Assembly: GCA_944323335.1 (NCBI GenBank)
Contig: CALUSB010000008.1
Coordinates: 1 to 61,740 of the forward strand
Direction of reading: 5' to 3'
DNA from: Candidatus Gastranaerophilales bacterium
GTDB lineage: Bacteria > Cyanobacteriota > Vampirovibrionia > Gastranaerophilales > Gastranaerophilaceae
DNA: 61,740 nt
Made by a program: the position numbers and the translations under genes. The notes beneath the pieces are model-generated. The model did not search any database. It saw nothing but the letters and a program-made list of their open reading frames with translations, and was not told the DNA's origin. Below are positions 39,071 to 47,768 of the stretch, one piece after another (positions within the stretch are counted from its first letter, which is position 1; the number at the start of each line of letters is the position of its first letter).

Positions 39071-40202
39071 AGCTTTTATCTATAAAAAATATAAAGAAAT
39101 GCCGCTTTTGGATAAATACATCTTAAAGCAGCTTTTGGAGGTATTTTTAATGGGTGTAATAATATTCACATCCATCATCTTTGCCTCCGAAACTTTTACT
39201 CAGCTTATAAAACAAATCACGCTCTATGGCATACCCTTTAACATTGCCCTTATGATGATTGTGCTTAACCTGCCTCAAGTATTTGTACTTACAATACCAA
39301 TCTCAACACTTTTTGCTACCGTTATGACAATAAACAGATTAAGTCTAAACTCTGAAATTACAGTACTTAAAGCCTGCGGTATAAGCATTTCAAGAATATC
39401 AAAACCTATTTTTGCTTTTGCTATTGTTATGACGTTTGTGAGCTTTTTTATAAGCGAGGTAATAGTTCCTACAACAAGTATGACATCAAAACACCTTGCT
39501 ATTTATTCACTGCAAAATAAGCACGTGCCCGAGGGCAGGATGAATTTTACCCTAAAAGACGCGGGTAAAGACGGCATATTAAAAAGACTTATATATATTG
39601 AAAAATGCGAAGATAAGACTCTGAATAACATAACCCTTGTTGACCTGTCCGATAAAGACGCAATTCAAATAGTTCAGGCAAAAGCCGGCAGAACAGGGGC
39701 TTTAGGCTGGATATTTAACGGAGGCGTAATTTATACCATATCAAGGAGCGGAAAAATCTTTAACACAAGTCTTTTTGATGATTCAACCGTAAGTTTTGGC
39801 ATCGAAAACGCAGACGGGCTTGTCAAAGAAACCGCAAGCCAGTATAACTTTTTTAAACTTTTAAAATACATAAACAAAAACAAACTGGATAAGGATTTTG
39901 TTGAAAAACTGAAAGTCAAATACCAAGTTGACCTCTATGACAAACTGGCGCTGCCCGTTACAACACTTGCGCTTACAATAGTAGGTATCCCGCTTGCAAT
40001 TACACCTCCTCGTGTAAGGTATAACAGGGGATTTTTGTTCAGTGTAATTATAATTTTCGTGTACTATTTAATTCGCGCGTTCTCGCTGAATTTGGGCGAA
40101 ACAAAGGCGATATCGCCGTTTATGGCGGCGTGGCTGCCCGTTATTTCCATATTTCTTATAGGCTCATACCTGTATTACAAAAAAGCCTATACGATAAGCT
40201 AG
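39027..40202 (+). CDS. LptF/LptG-type permease (YjgP/YjgQ family)
   Basis: Inner-membrane subunit of the LPS-extracting ABC transporter. 391 residues with three helices before and three after a periplasmic beta-jellyroll (about 150-290). Family pattern: PLLDKYILKQLLEVFLMGVIIFTSI at the start, LPQVFVLTIPISTLFATVMTINRLS, and C-terminal YDKLALPVTTLALTIVGIPLAI. The ATG at 39027 overlaps tyrA by 44 bases; an alternative ATG at 39099, giving MPLLDKYILKQ, would look more like family starts and leave a 28-base gap. Its presence implies an LPS-bearing outer membrane. Confidence 0.88.
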   Translation: MTKKVKISSIPSLIKAFIYKKYKEMPLLDKYILKQLLEVFLMGVIIFTSIIFASETFTQLIKQITLYGIPFNIALMMIVLNLPQVFVLTIPISTLFATVMTINRLSLNSEITVLKACGISISRISKPIFAFAIVMTFVSFFISEVIVPTTSMTSKHLAIYSLQNKHVPEGRMNFTLKDAGKDGILKRLIYIEKCEDKTLNNITLVDLSDKDAIQIVQAKAGRTGALGWIFNGGVIYTISRSGKIFNTSLFDDSTVSFGIENADGLVKETASQYNFFKLLKYINKNKLDKDFVEKLKVKYQVDLYDKLALPVTTLALTIVGIPLAITPPRVRYNRGFLFSVIIIFVYYLIRAFSLNLGETKAISPFMAAWLPVISIFLIGSYLYYKKAYTIS

Positions 40203-41095
40203 AGCGCTATTTTTGACAAGACATCGGGGAACTCATCAATTAACACTTGTGCAAAAACAATAGGGTCAATTTGTGTCGCCACTACCTGCAGCAAATCAGG
40301 CGGCAGCTCTTCTACCATAGGAATCAAAAACTCGGGGTCAAGCACTTCCATGGATTTTAAAATGTCGTGTTTTTCCATTGTGCGCATAGGACGCGTTATA
40401 TTTTCTGGGTTAATTTCTTCCATAAGTTTGGGCTTTTCCTTGCACAAACCTACCATAAGGTCGATTTTATCAGTTCTTTTCATTCTTTGAAGCATTTTAG
40501 TAAAGTCATCGTCTTTCATAGCCTCAAGGAACTGCAGCTGTTCTTCCTGATTTTTTTCTTTCATTTGAACACCGAACTGTTCGACAAGAATCCTCTCAAG
40601 CTCGGTAGGGTCAAGGGATTCAAAATATTTCATGACATCTTTTCGCTCTACTTCGTCGTTTTCAAGAAACTTGTTCATCTCTTGAGTCGGCATGAGAGAA
40701 AAAATGTCCTTCAGTGTAAAGTTTTGCAAGACAACGCTTAAGAGCTCTTCTGTCGGGAGCTTGTTTAGCATTTCTATTATTTTATCTACCCTAAAATATC
40801 TTAAACCCCAGAGCAAATCATCCTGCTCAAGATAAGGAATAAGTTTTTCAAGGTCATTTTCGGATAAATTTCTGATAATCAAAAATCTGTTCTTGGGGTC
40901 CATTAACTGCAAAAGCTTAGCGAGCTTTTGCGGATTTTGCATTGCAGAAGAAATCAGAGCCGCCGCAGAGTTGCCTTGCTGCTGTTCTATCTCCATGACT
41001 TCTTCAATACTCATTGAAGCATACTCGTTTAATCTTCGAGTGCTAATCTCAAAGTATTGCGTCAAATAATTCAAATCCAGATTTAGCTGAATCAA
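40199..41095 (-). CDS. helical-repeat protein, FliG / MgtE-N-like
   Basis: 298 residues, almost wholly helical, no signal or membrane segment. Built of short repeats ending in L..L.P.....: NPQKLAKLLQLMDPKNRFLI, ENDLEKLIPYLEQDDL, PTEELLSVVL, SLDPTELERILVEQF, LDPEFLIPMVEELPPDLLQVV and IDPIVFAQVLIDEFPDVLSKI. This pattern is close to the MgtE N-terminal domain and to FliG middle/N domains, which bind other proteins. The start is TTG with GGGG eight bases upstream. Convergent with the permease gene, overlapping by four bases. Function unknown; a flagellar or scaffold role would be a guess. Confidence 0.65.
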   Translation of the reverse strand: MIQLNLDLNYLTQYFEISTRRLNEYASMSIEEVMEIEQQQGNSAAALISSAMQNPQKLAKLLQLMDPKNRFLIIRNLSENDLEKLIPYLEQDDLLWGLRYFRVDKIIEMLNKLPTEELLSVVLQNFTLKDIFSLMPTQEMNKFLENDEVERKDVMKYFESLDPTELERILVEQFGVQMKEKNQEEQLQFLEAMKDDDFTKMLQRMKRTDKIDLMVGLCKEKPKLMEEINPENITRPMRTMEKHDILKSMEVLDPEFLIPMVEELPPDLLQVVATQIDPIVFAQVLIDEFPDVLSKIAL

Positions 41096-41125
41096 TTTTT
41101 TAACCCCGTGTAATTGTTTTTGCTG

Positions 41126-41152
41126 ATATATGGGTACACTTTACCCATATAT
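41126..41152 (-). promoter_or_regulatory. perfect 11-bp inverted repeat upstream of the helical-repeat gene
   Basis: ATATATGGGTA, spacer CACTT, TACCCATATAT. It lies 31 bases before the TTG start and overlaps the best -10-like sequences in this gap. No T run follows, so it is not a usual terminator of ileS; an operator or a leader hairpin is more likely. Confidence 0.45.
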
Positions 41153-41210
41153 AATAATTAACAATTTTTGTAAGAGCAAATTACGCACTTTTGAAAAATT
41201 GTAACACAGG

Positions 41211-44024
41211 TTAACAATTGATTGCTTGAGCACAATCTTCGCAAATACCGTCAGTGTTCAAGTCGCGGTATTTCCAGCATCTTTCGCACTTTTGACCTTT
41301 TGCTTTTTGGATTTTTACACTGTAGCCGTCTTGTTCAAACTCGCTAATTGTATCAAAATCTGCGTTCTTATTTACTAAAACATGGGATACAATGTATAAA
41401 TCTCCCAAATCATCAGCGTATTTTTCAAGCAGAGCTTGATTTTTAGCATCATCTGAAGTTATTAAAATATCCACTTCAAGAGAGCTGCCGACAATTTTTT
41501 CATCTCCCGAGCGAAGAGGCTCAATAGCGTGAGATACGATATCGCGAGTTTTTAGAAGTTGAGAAAACTCTTCTTCAAGTTCAGGGTTATCCCACTGAGG
41601 TTTAACTTTAACCCAGTCTGAAAGCAAAATACTCTCCAAACCGCCCCTTTGGCACTCGGGCATATTTTGCCAGATGTCCTCTGCCTGATGAGGCATAACC
41701 GGAACTAAAATGCGCACAAGAGTTTGAAGTATTTCATACATTACACTCTGACATGCACGACGTGAGAGCGATTTTTTACCTGAGGTATACAATCTGTCTT
41801 TTACAATATCAAGGTAAAAAGAGCTCAAGTCAACTGCTGCAAAGTTTTGCAGGTATTGGAAATATTTATAAAATTCATAATTCTCAAATGCCTCATCAAC
41901 ATTTTTAACAAGAGAATTCAGACGAGAAAGGGCAAATTTATCAATACTTTTTAGCTCATCGTATTGAACATAATCGCTCTTAGGGTCAAAGTCAAATAAG
42001 TTACCTAATAAGAATCTTGCGGTGTTTCTTGTCTTTTTAAATATTTCAACAAGCTGCTTGATTATATTTTCACCGATTTTAATATCGTTTCTGTAATCAA
42101 CACTTGCAGCCCAAAGTCTTAGGACATCTGCACCATAGACCTTTGTAACTTCTTGAGGGAGAATAACATTTCCTAAAGACTTAGACATTTTTCTTCCTTC
42201 GCCGTCAAGCACAAAGCCGTGAGTTAAGACGGTTTTATACGGTGCAATTCCTTTTGTTGCAACGCAAGTTAAAAGAGATGACTGGAACCAGCCTCTGTGT
42301 TGGTCAGAACCCTCTAAATACATCTCAACGGGGATTGTGCCAAGCTCGTCGCTTCTTTTTTCTACAACGGCTGACCAAGAAGAACCTGAGTCAAACCAAA
42401 CGTCCATGATGTCCGTTTCTTTTTCAAACTCACTGCAACCGCATTCGCACTTATAACCCTCGGGCAAGAAGTCTTTCGCTTCGTATTTTACCCAAGCATC
42501 AGAAGATTCTTTTTCAAATTTATTTGCAATTATTTCTATACTTTCTTTTGTAACGATTGGTTTTTGACATTTTTTACAATACAGAACAGGAATAGGCACA
42601 CCCCAAGCTCTTTGGCGAGAAATACACCAGTCAGAGCGGTTTTCAACCATGTTAGAAATTCTTTTTTCTCCTGCTGCAGGTATCCAAGTTACATTTTTAA
42701 TAGCTTCAAGAGTTTTGTCTTTAAAATCGCCGACTTTTACAAACCACTGAGGAGTTGCCCTGTACATAACGGGGTTTTTACATCTCCAGCAGTGAGGATA
42801 ACTGTGAGTTATTGGCGACTGTTTAATAAGCGCGCCAAGCTCTTTTAGTTTTTCTATTACAAGAGAATTTCCCTTGTAGTATGGTACGCCCTCAAGCTCA
42901 GGAACTTGGCTTGTCCAGCGGCCTTTTGAATCAAAGGGCGAAAATGTTTCTATGTCATATTTTTGGCAAACTTCCCAGTCCTCAAGACCATGACCGGGGG
43001 CAGTGTGAACAGCACCCGTACCTGCTTCAAGAGTAACATGTTCTCCCACAAGGATTGGAGAAAATCTGTCATACATCGGGTGTTTTGTTCTGAGGTTTTC
43101 TAATTCAATACCTCTTACACAAGAGCCGACAAGCTTAATATCGCTCCATTCAACATCATCCGTAAAGCTTTCTAAGAGCTCTTTTGCAACTATGTAGTTA
43201 GCATCTTGATGTTCAAAAATCTGATATTCAAAATCAGGATGCAAACTTATTGCCATATTAGAAGGAATTGTCCAAGGGGTTGTTGTCCAGATGACACTAT
43301 ATAAGGGCTTATTAGAATCAAGATTTGCTATTTTGTAGATTTTTTCAGTATCCTCATCAACAAATCTGAATTTTACATATATTGATTCTGATGTATGGTC
43401 AGCGTATTCAACCTCGGCCTCAGCAAGAGCGGTTTCGCAGCTTGCACACCAATAAACAGGTTTTAAGCCTTTTTGAACATAGCCTTTTTGATACATATCA
43501 TAAAAAACTCTTATCTGTTGAGCTTCAAACTCGGGAGCAATTGAAAGATAAGGGTTTTCCCAGTTGCCCCAAACGCCTAAGCGCTTGAAGTTTGCCTCTT
43601 GTCCTTTTAAATTTTTAAGAGCAAACTCACGGCATTTTTGTCTGAGCTCATATGGAGTCAATGCCTCTCTGCCGCCTTTTATGTTCTTTACAACAGCGTT
43701 TTCAATAGGCAGACCGTGAGCGTCATAACCGGGGACATATGGCGCATAGTAGCCTTTTTGAGATTTATATTTTATAACTATATCTTTTAAAATTTTGTTT
43801 AACGCCGTACCTATGTGAATTTTATCGGAACTTAAATACGGAGGGCCGTCGTGGAGAATGAACTTATTTGCCTTGTCGCGCTGAGCAATGTTTTTTTCAT
43901 AAATTTTGTTATCTTCCCAAAATTTTTGAATTTCAACTTCTCTGACAGGTGCGTTAGCACGCATTGCAAGAGTTGTTTGCGGCAAGTTAAGCGTATTTTT
44001 AAATTCTTTTTTGTCCTCTGACAT
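41211..44024 (-). CDS. ileS: isoleucyl-tRNA synthetase
   Basis: Class I aminoacyl-tRNA synthetase, 937 residues. ATP site HIGT in DKIHIGTALNKILKD (HIGH-like, about 65-80), KMSKSLGN (about 610), tryptophan-containing DHRGWFQSSL, editing domain with TTPWTIPSN, and a C-terminal zinc finger CERCWKYRDLNTDGICEDC. The frame is open to GTG 44039, but the ATG at 44024 is preferred because AGGAATAAGG lies just upstream. No T-box leader is seen in the 175 bases before it. Monocistronic. Confidence 0.96.
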   Translation of the reverse strand: MSEDKKEFKNTLNLPQTTLAMRANAPVREVEIQKFWEDNKIYEKNIAQRDKANKFILHDGPPYLSSDKIHIGTALNKILKDIVIKYKSQKGYYAPYVPGYDAHGLPIENAVVKNIKGGREALTPYELRQKCREFALKNLKGQEANFKRLGVWGNWENPYLSIAPEFEAQQIRVFYDMYQKGYVQKGLKPVYWCASCETALAEAEVEYADHTSESIYVKFRFVDEDTEKIYKIANLDSNKPLYSVIWTTTPWTIPSNMAISLHPDFEYQIFEHQDANYIVAKELLESFTDDVEWSDIKLVGSCVRGIELENLRTKHPMYDRFSPILVGEHVTLEAGTGAVHTAPGHGLEDWEVCQKYDIETFSPFDSKGRWTSQVPELEGVPYYKGNSLVIEKLKELGALIKQSPITHSYPHCWRCKNPVMYRATPQWFVKVGDFKDKTLEAIKNVTWIPAAGEKRISNMVENRSDWCISRQRAWGVPIPVLYCKKCQKPIVTKESIEIIANKFEKESSDAWVKYEAKDFLPEGYKCECGCSEFEKETDIMDVWFDSGSSWSAVVEKRSDELGTIPVEMYLEGSDQHRGWFQSSLLTCVATKGIAPYKTVLTHGFVLDGEGRKMSKSLGNVILPQEVTKVYGADVLRLWAASVDYRNDIKIGENIIKQLVEIFKKTRNTARFLLGNLFDFDPKSDYVQYDELKSIDKFALSRLNSLVKNVDEAFENYEFYKYFQYLQNFAAVDLSSFYLDIVKDRLYTSGKKSLSRRACQSVMYEILQTLVRILVPVMPHQAEDIWQNMPECQRGGLESILLSDWVKVKPQWDNPELEEEFSQLLKTRDIVSHAIEPLRSGDEKIVGSSLEVDILITSDDAKNQALLEKYADDLGDLYIVSHVLVNKNADFDTISEFEQDGYSVKIQKAKGQKCERCWKYRDLNTDGICEDCAQAINC

Positions 44025-44199
44025 ATCCTTATTCCTCACATAAATACAATATTATTCTATGATAAAAAAAATTATTTTCAAAATTCACTAAGTACACAGA
44101 AATTTGATATTAAGAAATGTAAAAAAATTTTCAATAATATCAATAATTCGGCTTTACACACTTTGACACTATACGCGTTAATAAAAGAAAGGTTAGCGT

Positions 44200-45204
44200 A
44201 TGTTATCAATTTCCCCAAGCTACACAAATAATTTAGGTGCAATAACTAAATTAGCATCCAACCCCATAAAAAAAGTGTCGTTATCATTCAAGGGTAATAC
44301 CGAAGGCTTACAGCAAGACGCATTTGTTAGAAGTACAGACGTTCAAAAGGCACTTTCTAAAGAATCAAAAGCTCAATACGGCAAAAAACTTGAAAAATTA
44401 GGCTATGATGCTTTTAGTGAAGGAAATTACAGGGCTTGTATTGAAAGCTTAGAAAAAGCCCTTACCATAAACCCTGAATCCGCTCGCGCTTGGCACTCTA
44501 AAGCAAGCGCAGAAAAGGAACTCGGGTTATACGAAGAGGCAATTCAAGATTACACAAGAGCACTTGCGCTAAATCCAAATAGTCATAAAAGTCTTGGCCT
44601 AAGAGGTTTAACAAAAGCAAGATACGCTCAGAGCATAAAAAAAGACAGTCCGCAAAACGCAAAAGACCTTTATGAATCGGCAGTTATAGACTACACCAAA
44701 AGTCTTGAAATAAGGCCAAGCGCAGATTTTTACGACCTTAAAGCCGACGCACTTATGGCTTTAAGCAAACGCAAAGAAGCCATTGAAGCGCTGAATCAAA
44801 GCATTATATTAAACGAAGCAGCACTTGAAAAATACCCTGACAACATAAGTGTAAAAATAAAACTTGGCACTGCGCACCATAAAAAAGGTAAATGTCTGCG
44901 AGCAATAGCGCCAAGCTCTATATCAAACATAAATCTCCAATCACGAGATGAATTTACAAAAGCCCTGGAATACATTCCAAACTCTGCAAATACGTATTTT
45001 GAAAGAGCTAAAACCAATAAAAGAATTAACTCTGATGATGCCAAAGCAGATATACAAAAGGCAATTGAGTTAGCGCCTGAAAGAGGTCATTATCTTGAGT
45101 TCTACGGTAATATGCTGATAATGAGTGATGACCCCAAAGAAAGAGAAATGGGTTTCAGTTATCTTGCAAACGGAATTCTCTTAAGACATGAACAAGAACA
45201 ATAA
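44200..45204 (+). CDS. TPR protein with N-terminal FKG motif
   Basis: 334 residues. Residues 1-40 are low in charge and end in VSLSFKGNTEG; no signal peptide. From about 60 onward come tetratricopeptide repeats (GYDAFSEGNYRACIESLEKALTINP, WHSKASAEKELGLYEEAIQDYTRALALNP, and further degenerate units to about 310). Such repeats bind partner proteins; the partner is unknown. AAAGG before the ATG. Divergent from ileS and followed by a terminator. Confidence 0.82.
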   Translation: MLSISPSYTNNLGAITKLASNPIKKVSLSFKGNTEGLQQDAFVRSTDVQKALSKESKAQYGKKLEKLGYDAFSEGNYRACIESLEKALTINPESARAWHSKASAEKELGLYEEAIQDYTRALALNPNSHKSLGLRGLTKARYAQSIKKDSPQNAKDLYESAVIDYTKSLEIRPSADFYDLKADALMALSKRKEAIEALNQSIILNEAALEKYPDNISVKIKLGTAHHKKGKCLRAIAPSSISNINLQSRDEFTKALEYIPNSANTYFERAKTNKRINSDDAKADIQKAIELAPERGHYLEFYGNMLIMSDDPKEREMGFSYLANGILLRHEQEQ

Positions 45205-45232
45205 AAAAGGCTCTCTTCTGAGAGCTTTTTTA
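45203..45232 (+). terminator. terminator after the TPR gene
   Basis: GCTCTC, loop TTCT, GAGAGC, then TTTTTT. A-run before the stem. Confidence 0.8.
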
Positions 45233-45267
45233 TTGCTTTTAATATTTGATGTGATAACCTTATAACT

Positions 45268-46137
45268 ATGGATAATACGTTAAAAATAGCTATCCCAAAC
45301 AAAGGGAGGCTTTCAACAAAAATTTATGAACTTTTAAACAACGCAGGACTGTCTTTTGGTACAAAAGATGAAAGATGCCTAAAAATCGCAACTCGTGACG
45401 GCAAATATTCTCTAATTTTTGTCAGAACTCAAGATATTCCAAGATTCTTGGACGCAAAAGTGGCTGATGTGGGCTTTACCGGCTGGGATGTCGTAGTTGA
45501 AGAAGGCGTTGAGCTTGATAAAGTTAAAGACTTTGACTTTGGCGCATGTGAAATGGTAGTGGCAGTTAAGGATGAAGATACTTACAAAACTCCCTCTGAC
45601 CTGCCAAATGAAATTAATGTTGCGACATCTTTTCCAAACATTGCAAAAAAATATTTTGAGAGCTTAGGCAAAAAAGCAAAAATTATTGAAGTATCAGGAG
45701 CGGTTGAAATTACGCCCTCATTAGGGCTTAGCGATGTTGTAATTGATATAACATCAACAGGCTCAACTCTTAAGTCAAACAGGCTCAGAATAATTGATAA
45801 AATTCTTAAATCAACGGCAGTAATTGTTGCAAGAAAAAACCTTGAAGAAGACAAACAAAAGAAACTGAACTCACTCATAAGGGCTCTTGACTCGGTAATT
45901 GACGCTCAAGAGAAAAAATACCTTATGGTACATGTTCCAAAAAACAAAATCGAAGAGGTCAAAAGCTTTATGCCCGGGCTATCCTCCCCTACCGTTACGC
46001 AGCTTTGGGGCGATAGCGAAAATGTTGTAATTCACGTTGTTGTAGATAAAGACAAAGTCTATGACAGTATTGACCACCTAAAATCCATAGGCGGCAAAGG
46101 TATTTTGATTTTAACCGTTGACCAGATGGTGAAATAA
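45268..46137 (+). CDS. hisG: ATP phosphoribosyltransferase, long form
   Basis: First step of histidine synthesis (ATP + PRPP). 289 residues, the long hexameric form with the C-terminal regulatory ACT-like domain (about 210-289: YLMVHVPKNKIEEVKSFMPG ... GGKGILILTVDQM), so it needs no HisZ and should be feedback-inhibited by histidine. Catalytic domain: AIPNKGRL at the start, DVGFTGWDVV, and the PRPP loop DVVIDITSTGSTLKSN. It shares one base with mazG (TAATG). No other his gene is adjacent. Confidence 0.95.
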   Translation: MDNTLKIAIPNKGRLSTKIYELLNNAGLSFGTKDERCLKIATRDGKYSLIFVRTQDIPRFLDAKVADVGFTGWDVVVEEGVELDKVKDFDFGACEMVVAVKDEDTYKTPSDLPNEINVATSFPNIAKKYFESLGKKAKIIEVSGAVEITPSLGLSDVVIDITSTGSTLKSNRLRIIDKILKSTAVIVARKNLEEDKQKKLNSLIRALDSVIDAQEKKYLMVHVPKNKIEEVKSFMPGLSSPTVTQLWGDSENVVIHVVVDKDKVYDSIDHLKSIGGKGILILTVDQMVK

Positions 46138-46901
46138 TGAAAAGCAATATTGAAAAACTCCTTGAAACAATGCGAATTTTAAGGGGAGAAAACGGCTGCA
46201 AGTGGGATAGAGAACAAACTCATAAAAGCATTAGAGAAAATATGCTCGAAGAGGCGTATGAGGCGATTGATGCCATAAATGCAAATGATATGAAACACCT
46301 CAAAGAAGAGCTTGGAGATGTGCTTTTGCAAGTTGTCCTGCACGCTCAAATTGCAGATGACAACGGTTATTTTAACTTTGATGATGTGGCAAAAAATATT
46401 AATGAAAAGCTTATACACCGTCATCCGCACGTTTTTTCAGACACCAAAGTAGCCGATGTAGGAGAAATTTTATCCAACTGGGAAAAATTAAAACTTGAGG
46501 AAAAACCCCACAGGAAAAGTGTTTTAGATGGTATTTCAAAATCTCAAAGTGCTCTTATGAAAGCTCAAAAAATCTCCAAAAAAGCAGTAAGAGCAGGCTT
46601 TGAGTGGCAAAATATTGAGCAGCTTAAAGACTGCGTAAAAAGCGAGTTTGTTGAGTTTGAAAACGCAAAAACACAGCAAGAAAAAGAGGAAGAGTTTGGC
46701 GATATTCTCTTTGCCCTTGTTAATTTGGCAAGATGGAACAAAATTGATGCAGAGCAGGCGCTAAATATTGCAAATGAAAAATTTACAAAAAGATTTAAAA
46801 AAATGGAAGAGCTCGCCCAAAAACCCCTTAATGAATTGAGTTTTGATGAGTGGGATACACTCTGGCGCAAAGCTAAAAAAGAAGTCATAAGCGAGCTTTA
46901 A
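46137..46901 (+). CDS. mazG: nucleoside triphosphate pyrophosphohydrolase
   Basis: House-cleaning enzyme hydrolysing (d)NTPs to monophosphates. 254 residues with two MazG domains in tandem, as in E. coli MazG: the first has GCKWDREQTHKSIRENMLEEAYEAIDAI and EELGDVLLQVVLHA (EExxE and EExxD metal motifs), RHPHVF and the W-E-K segment; the second has EFGDILFALVNLARW. Coupled to hisG by TAATG. The pairing with hisG may be incidental, though MazG-related HisE domains act in the same pathway. Confidence 0.94.
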   Translation: MKSNIEKLLETMRILRGENGCKWDREQTHKSIRENMLEEAYEAIDAINANDMKHLKEELGDVLLQVVLHAQIADDNGYFNFDDVAKNINEKLIHRHPHVFSDTKVADVGEILSNWEKLKLEEKPHRKSVLDGISKSQSALMKAQKISKKAVRAGFEWQNIEQLKDCVKSEFVEFENAKTQQEKEEEFGDILFALVNLARWNKIDAEQALNIANEKFTKRFKKMEELAQKPLNELSFDEWDTLWRKAKKEVISEL

Positions 46902-46905
46902 AAGC

Positions 46906-46934
46906 TTTACAGATAAGGCTGTTTAACGTATAAT
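46906..46934 (+). promoter_or_regulatory. promoter of the phosphoesterase gene, leaderless position
   Basis: TTTACA (46906-46911), exactly 17 bases, TATAAT (46929-46934), then six bases to the ATG at 46941. The clearest leaderless promoter in the window. Confidence 0.75.
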
Positions 46935-46940
46935 CACCCT

Positions 46941-47759
46941 ATGAGAAAATTAATTTTAATATTTATTTTCACTATATTTTTTTCAGGTGTTGCAAGTGCA
47001 AAAAGTGTTGAGTTTTCAGTAGTTTCAAATGCAGGAATTCAAACCGATACATCGGTTAAAGATGCACAGAAACTGACTCCCTCTATTAAAAAACTTATGG
47101 ACTCAATTAATATGATAAACAAAAATGGCAGCGAGTTTACAATATTTTTAGGCGATAATCTTGCAGCGGCCAACAAATACAACCTTGTAATGTTTTCAAA
47201 AATTATAAGAAAACTAAAAAAACCCGTCTATGTAGCCATTGGCGACAAAGACGTTGCACAGACAAAAAATCTTGATAAAAAAGAATACTATAGAATTTTA
47301 AATCTTTTTTCCAAAAACAGAATAAAACAACTCCCCGAGGCTAAAAAAATAAACGGCTTTGTATTTGTATTTATGGACGGAGTAAATCAGTTTATACCGA
47401 CACAGTACGGATACTACAAGGAAGACGAGCTTGCTTTACTCGATATAATTTTAAAAAAATACAAAAACGACCCTGTGATAATTGTGGGGCATTATCCGAT
47501 ATACTCATCCGATGAGATAAAGGAGTCAATGCTGCCGCATAATATAGAAAATTTTTACAACGTACTATCAAATTATAAAAACGTCATAGCAGTTATTTCA
47601 GGACATCATAATATTGATGATGAGTACACAAAAGACGGGATTTACAACATATCGCTGCAGTCATTAGACAAAAATTCAGAATTTAAAAAAATCTACATTG
47701 ACTACACCGACAGGGCAAAATTTACTTTCGTAAAAACTAGAGTATACAAGGTAGAATAA
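46941..47759 (+). CDS. exported calcineurin-like phosphoesterase, degenerate first motif
   Basis: 272 residues with a signal peptide (cut likely after VASA, about 20). Metallophosphoesterase fold: FLGDNLAAAN (GD motif), VAIGDKDVAQ (in place of GNHD/E), VGHYPIYSS and ISGHHN (GH motifs). The first metal motif, normally DxH, is replaced by SNAGI, and GNHD by GDKD, so one metal site is probably weak or lost; activity is uncertain. Ends nine bases before the ArnT-like gene, so they form a two-gene unit. Confidence 0.78.
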   Translation: MRKLILIFIFTIFFSGVASAKSVEFSVVSNAGIQTDTSVKDAQKLTPSIKKLMDSINMINKNGSEFTIFLGDNLAAANKYNLVMFSKIIRKLKKPVYVAIGDKDVAQTKNLDKKEYYRILNLFSKNRIKQLPEAKKINGFVFVFMDGVNQFIPTQYGYYKEDELALLDIILKKYKNDPVIIVGHYPIYSSDEIKESMLPHNIENFYNVLSNYKNVIAVISGHHNIDDEYTKDGIYNISLQSLDKNSEFKKIYIDYTDRAKFTFVKTRVYKVE

Positions 47760-47768
47760 GGAGTAAAG

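Noticed and set aside
44025-44199. A T-box leader for ileS in the gap before the gene.
   Set aside because: No T-box consensus, specifier loop or terminator/antiterminator pair can be seen on the minus strand.
45253-45267. A leaderless promoter before hisG (GATAAC or TATAAC near the ATG).
   Set aside because: TATAAC ends two bases before the ATG and would put +1 inside the gene; GATAAC is a poor match and has no -35 partner.
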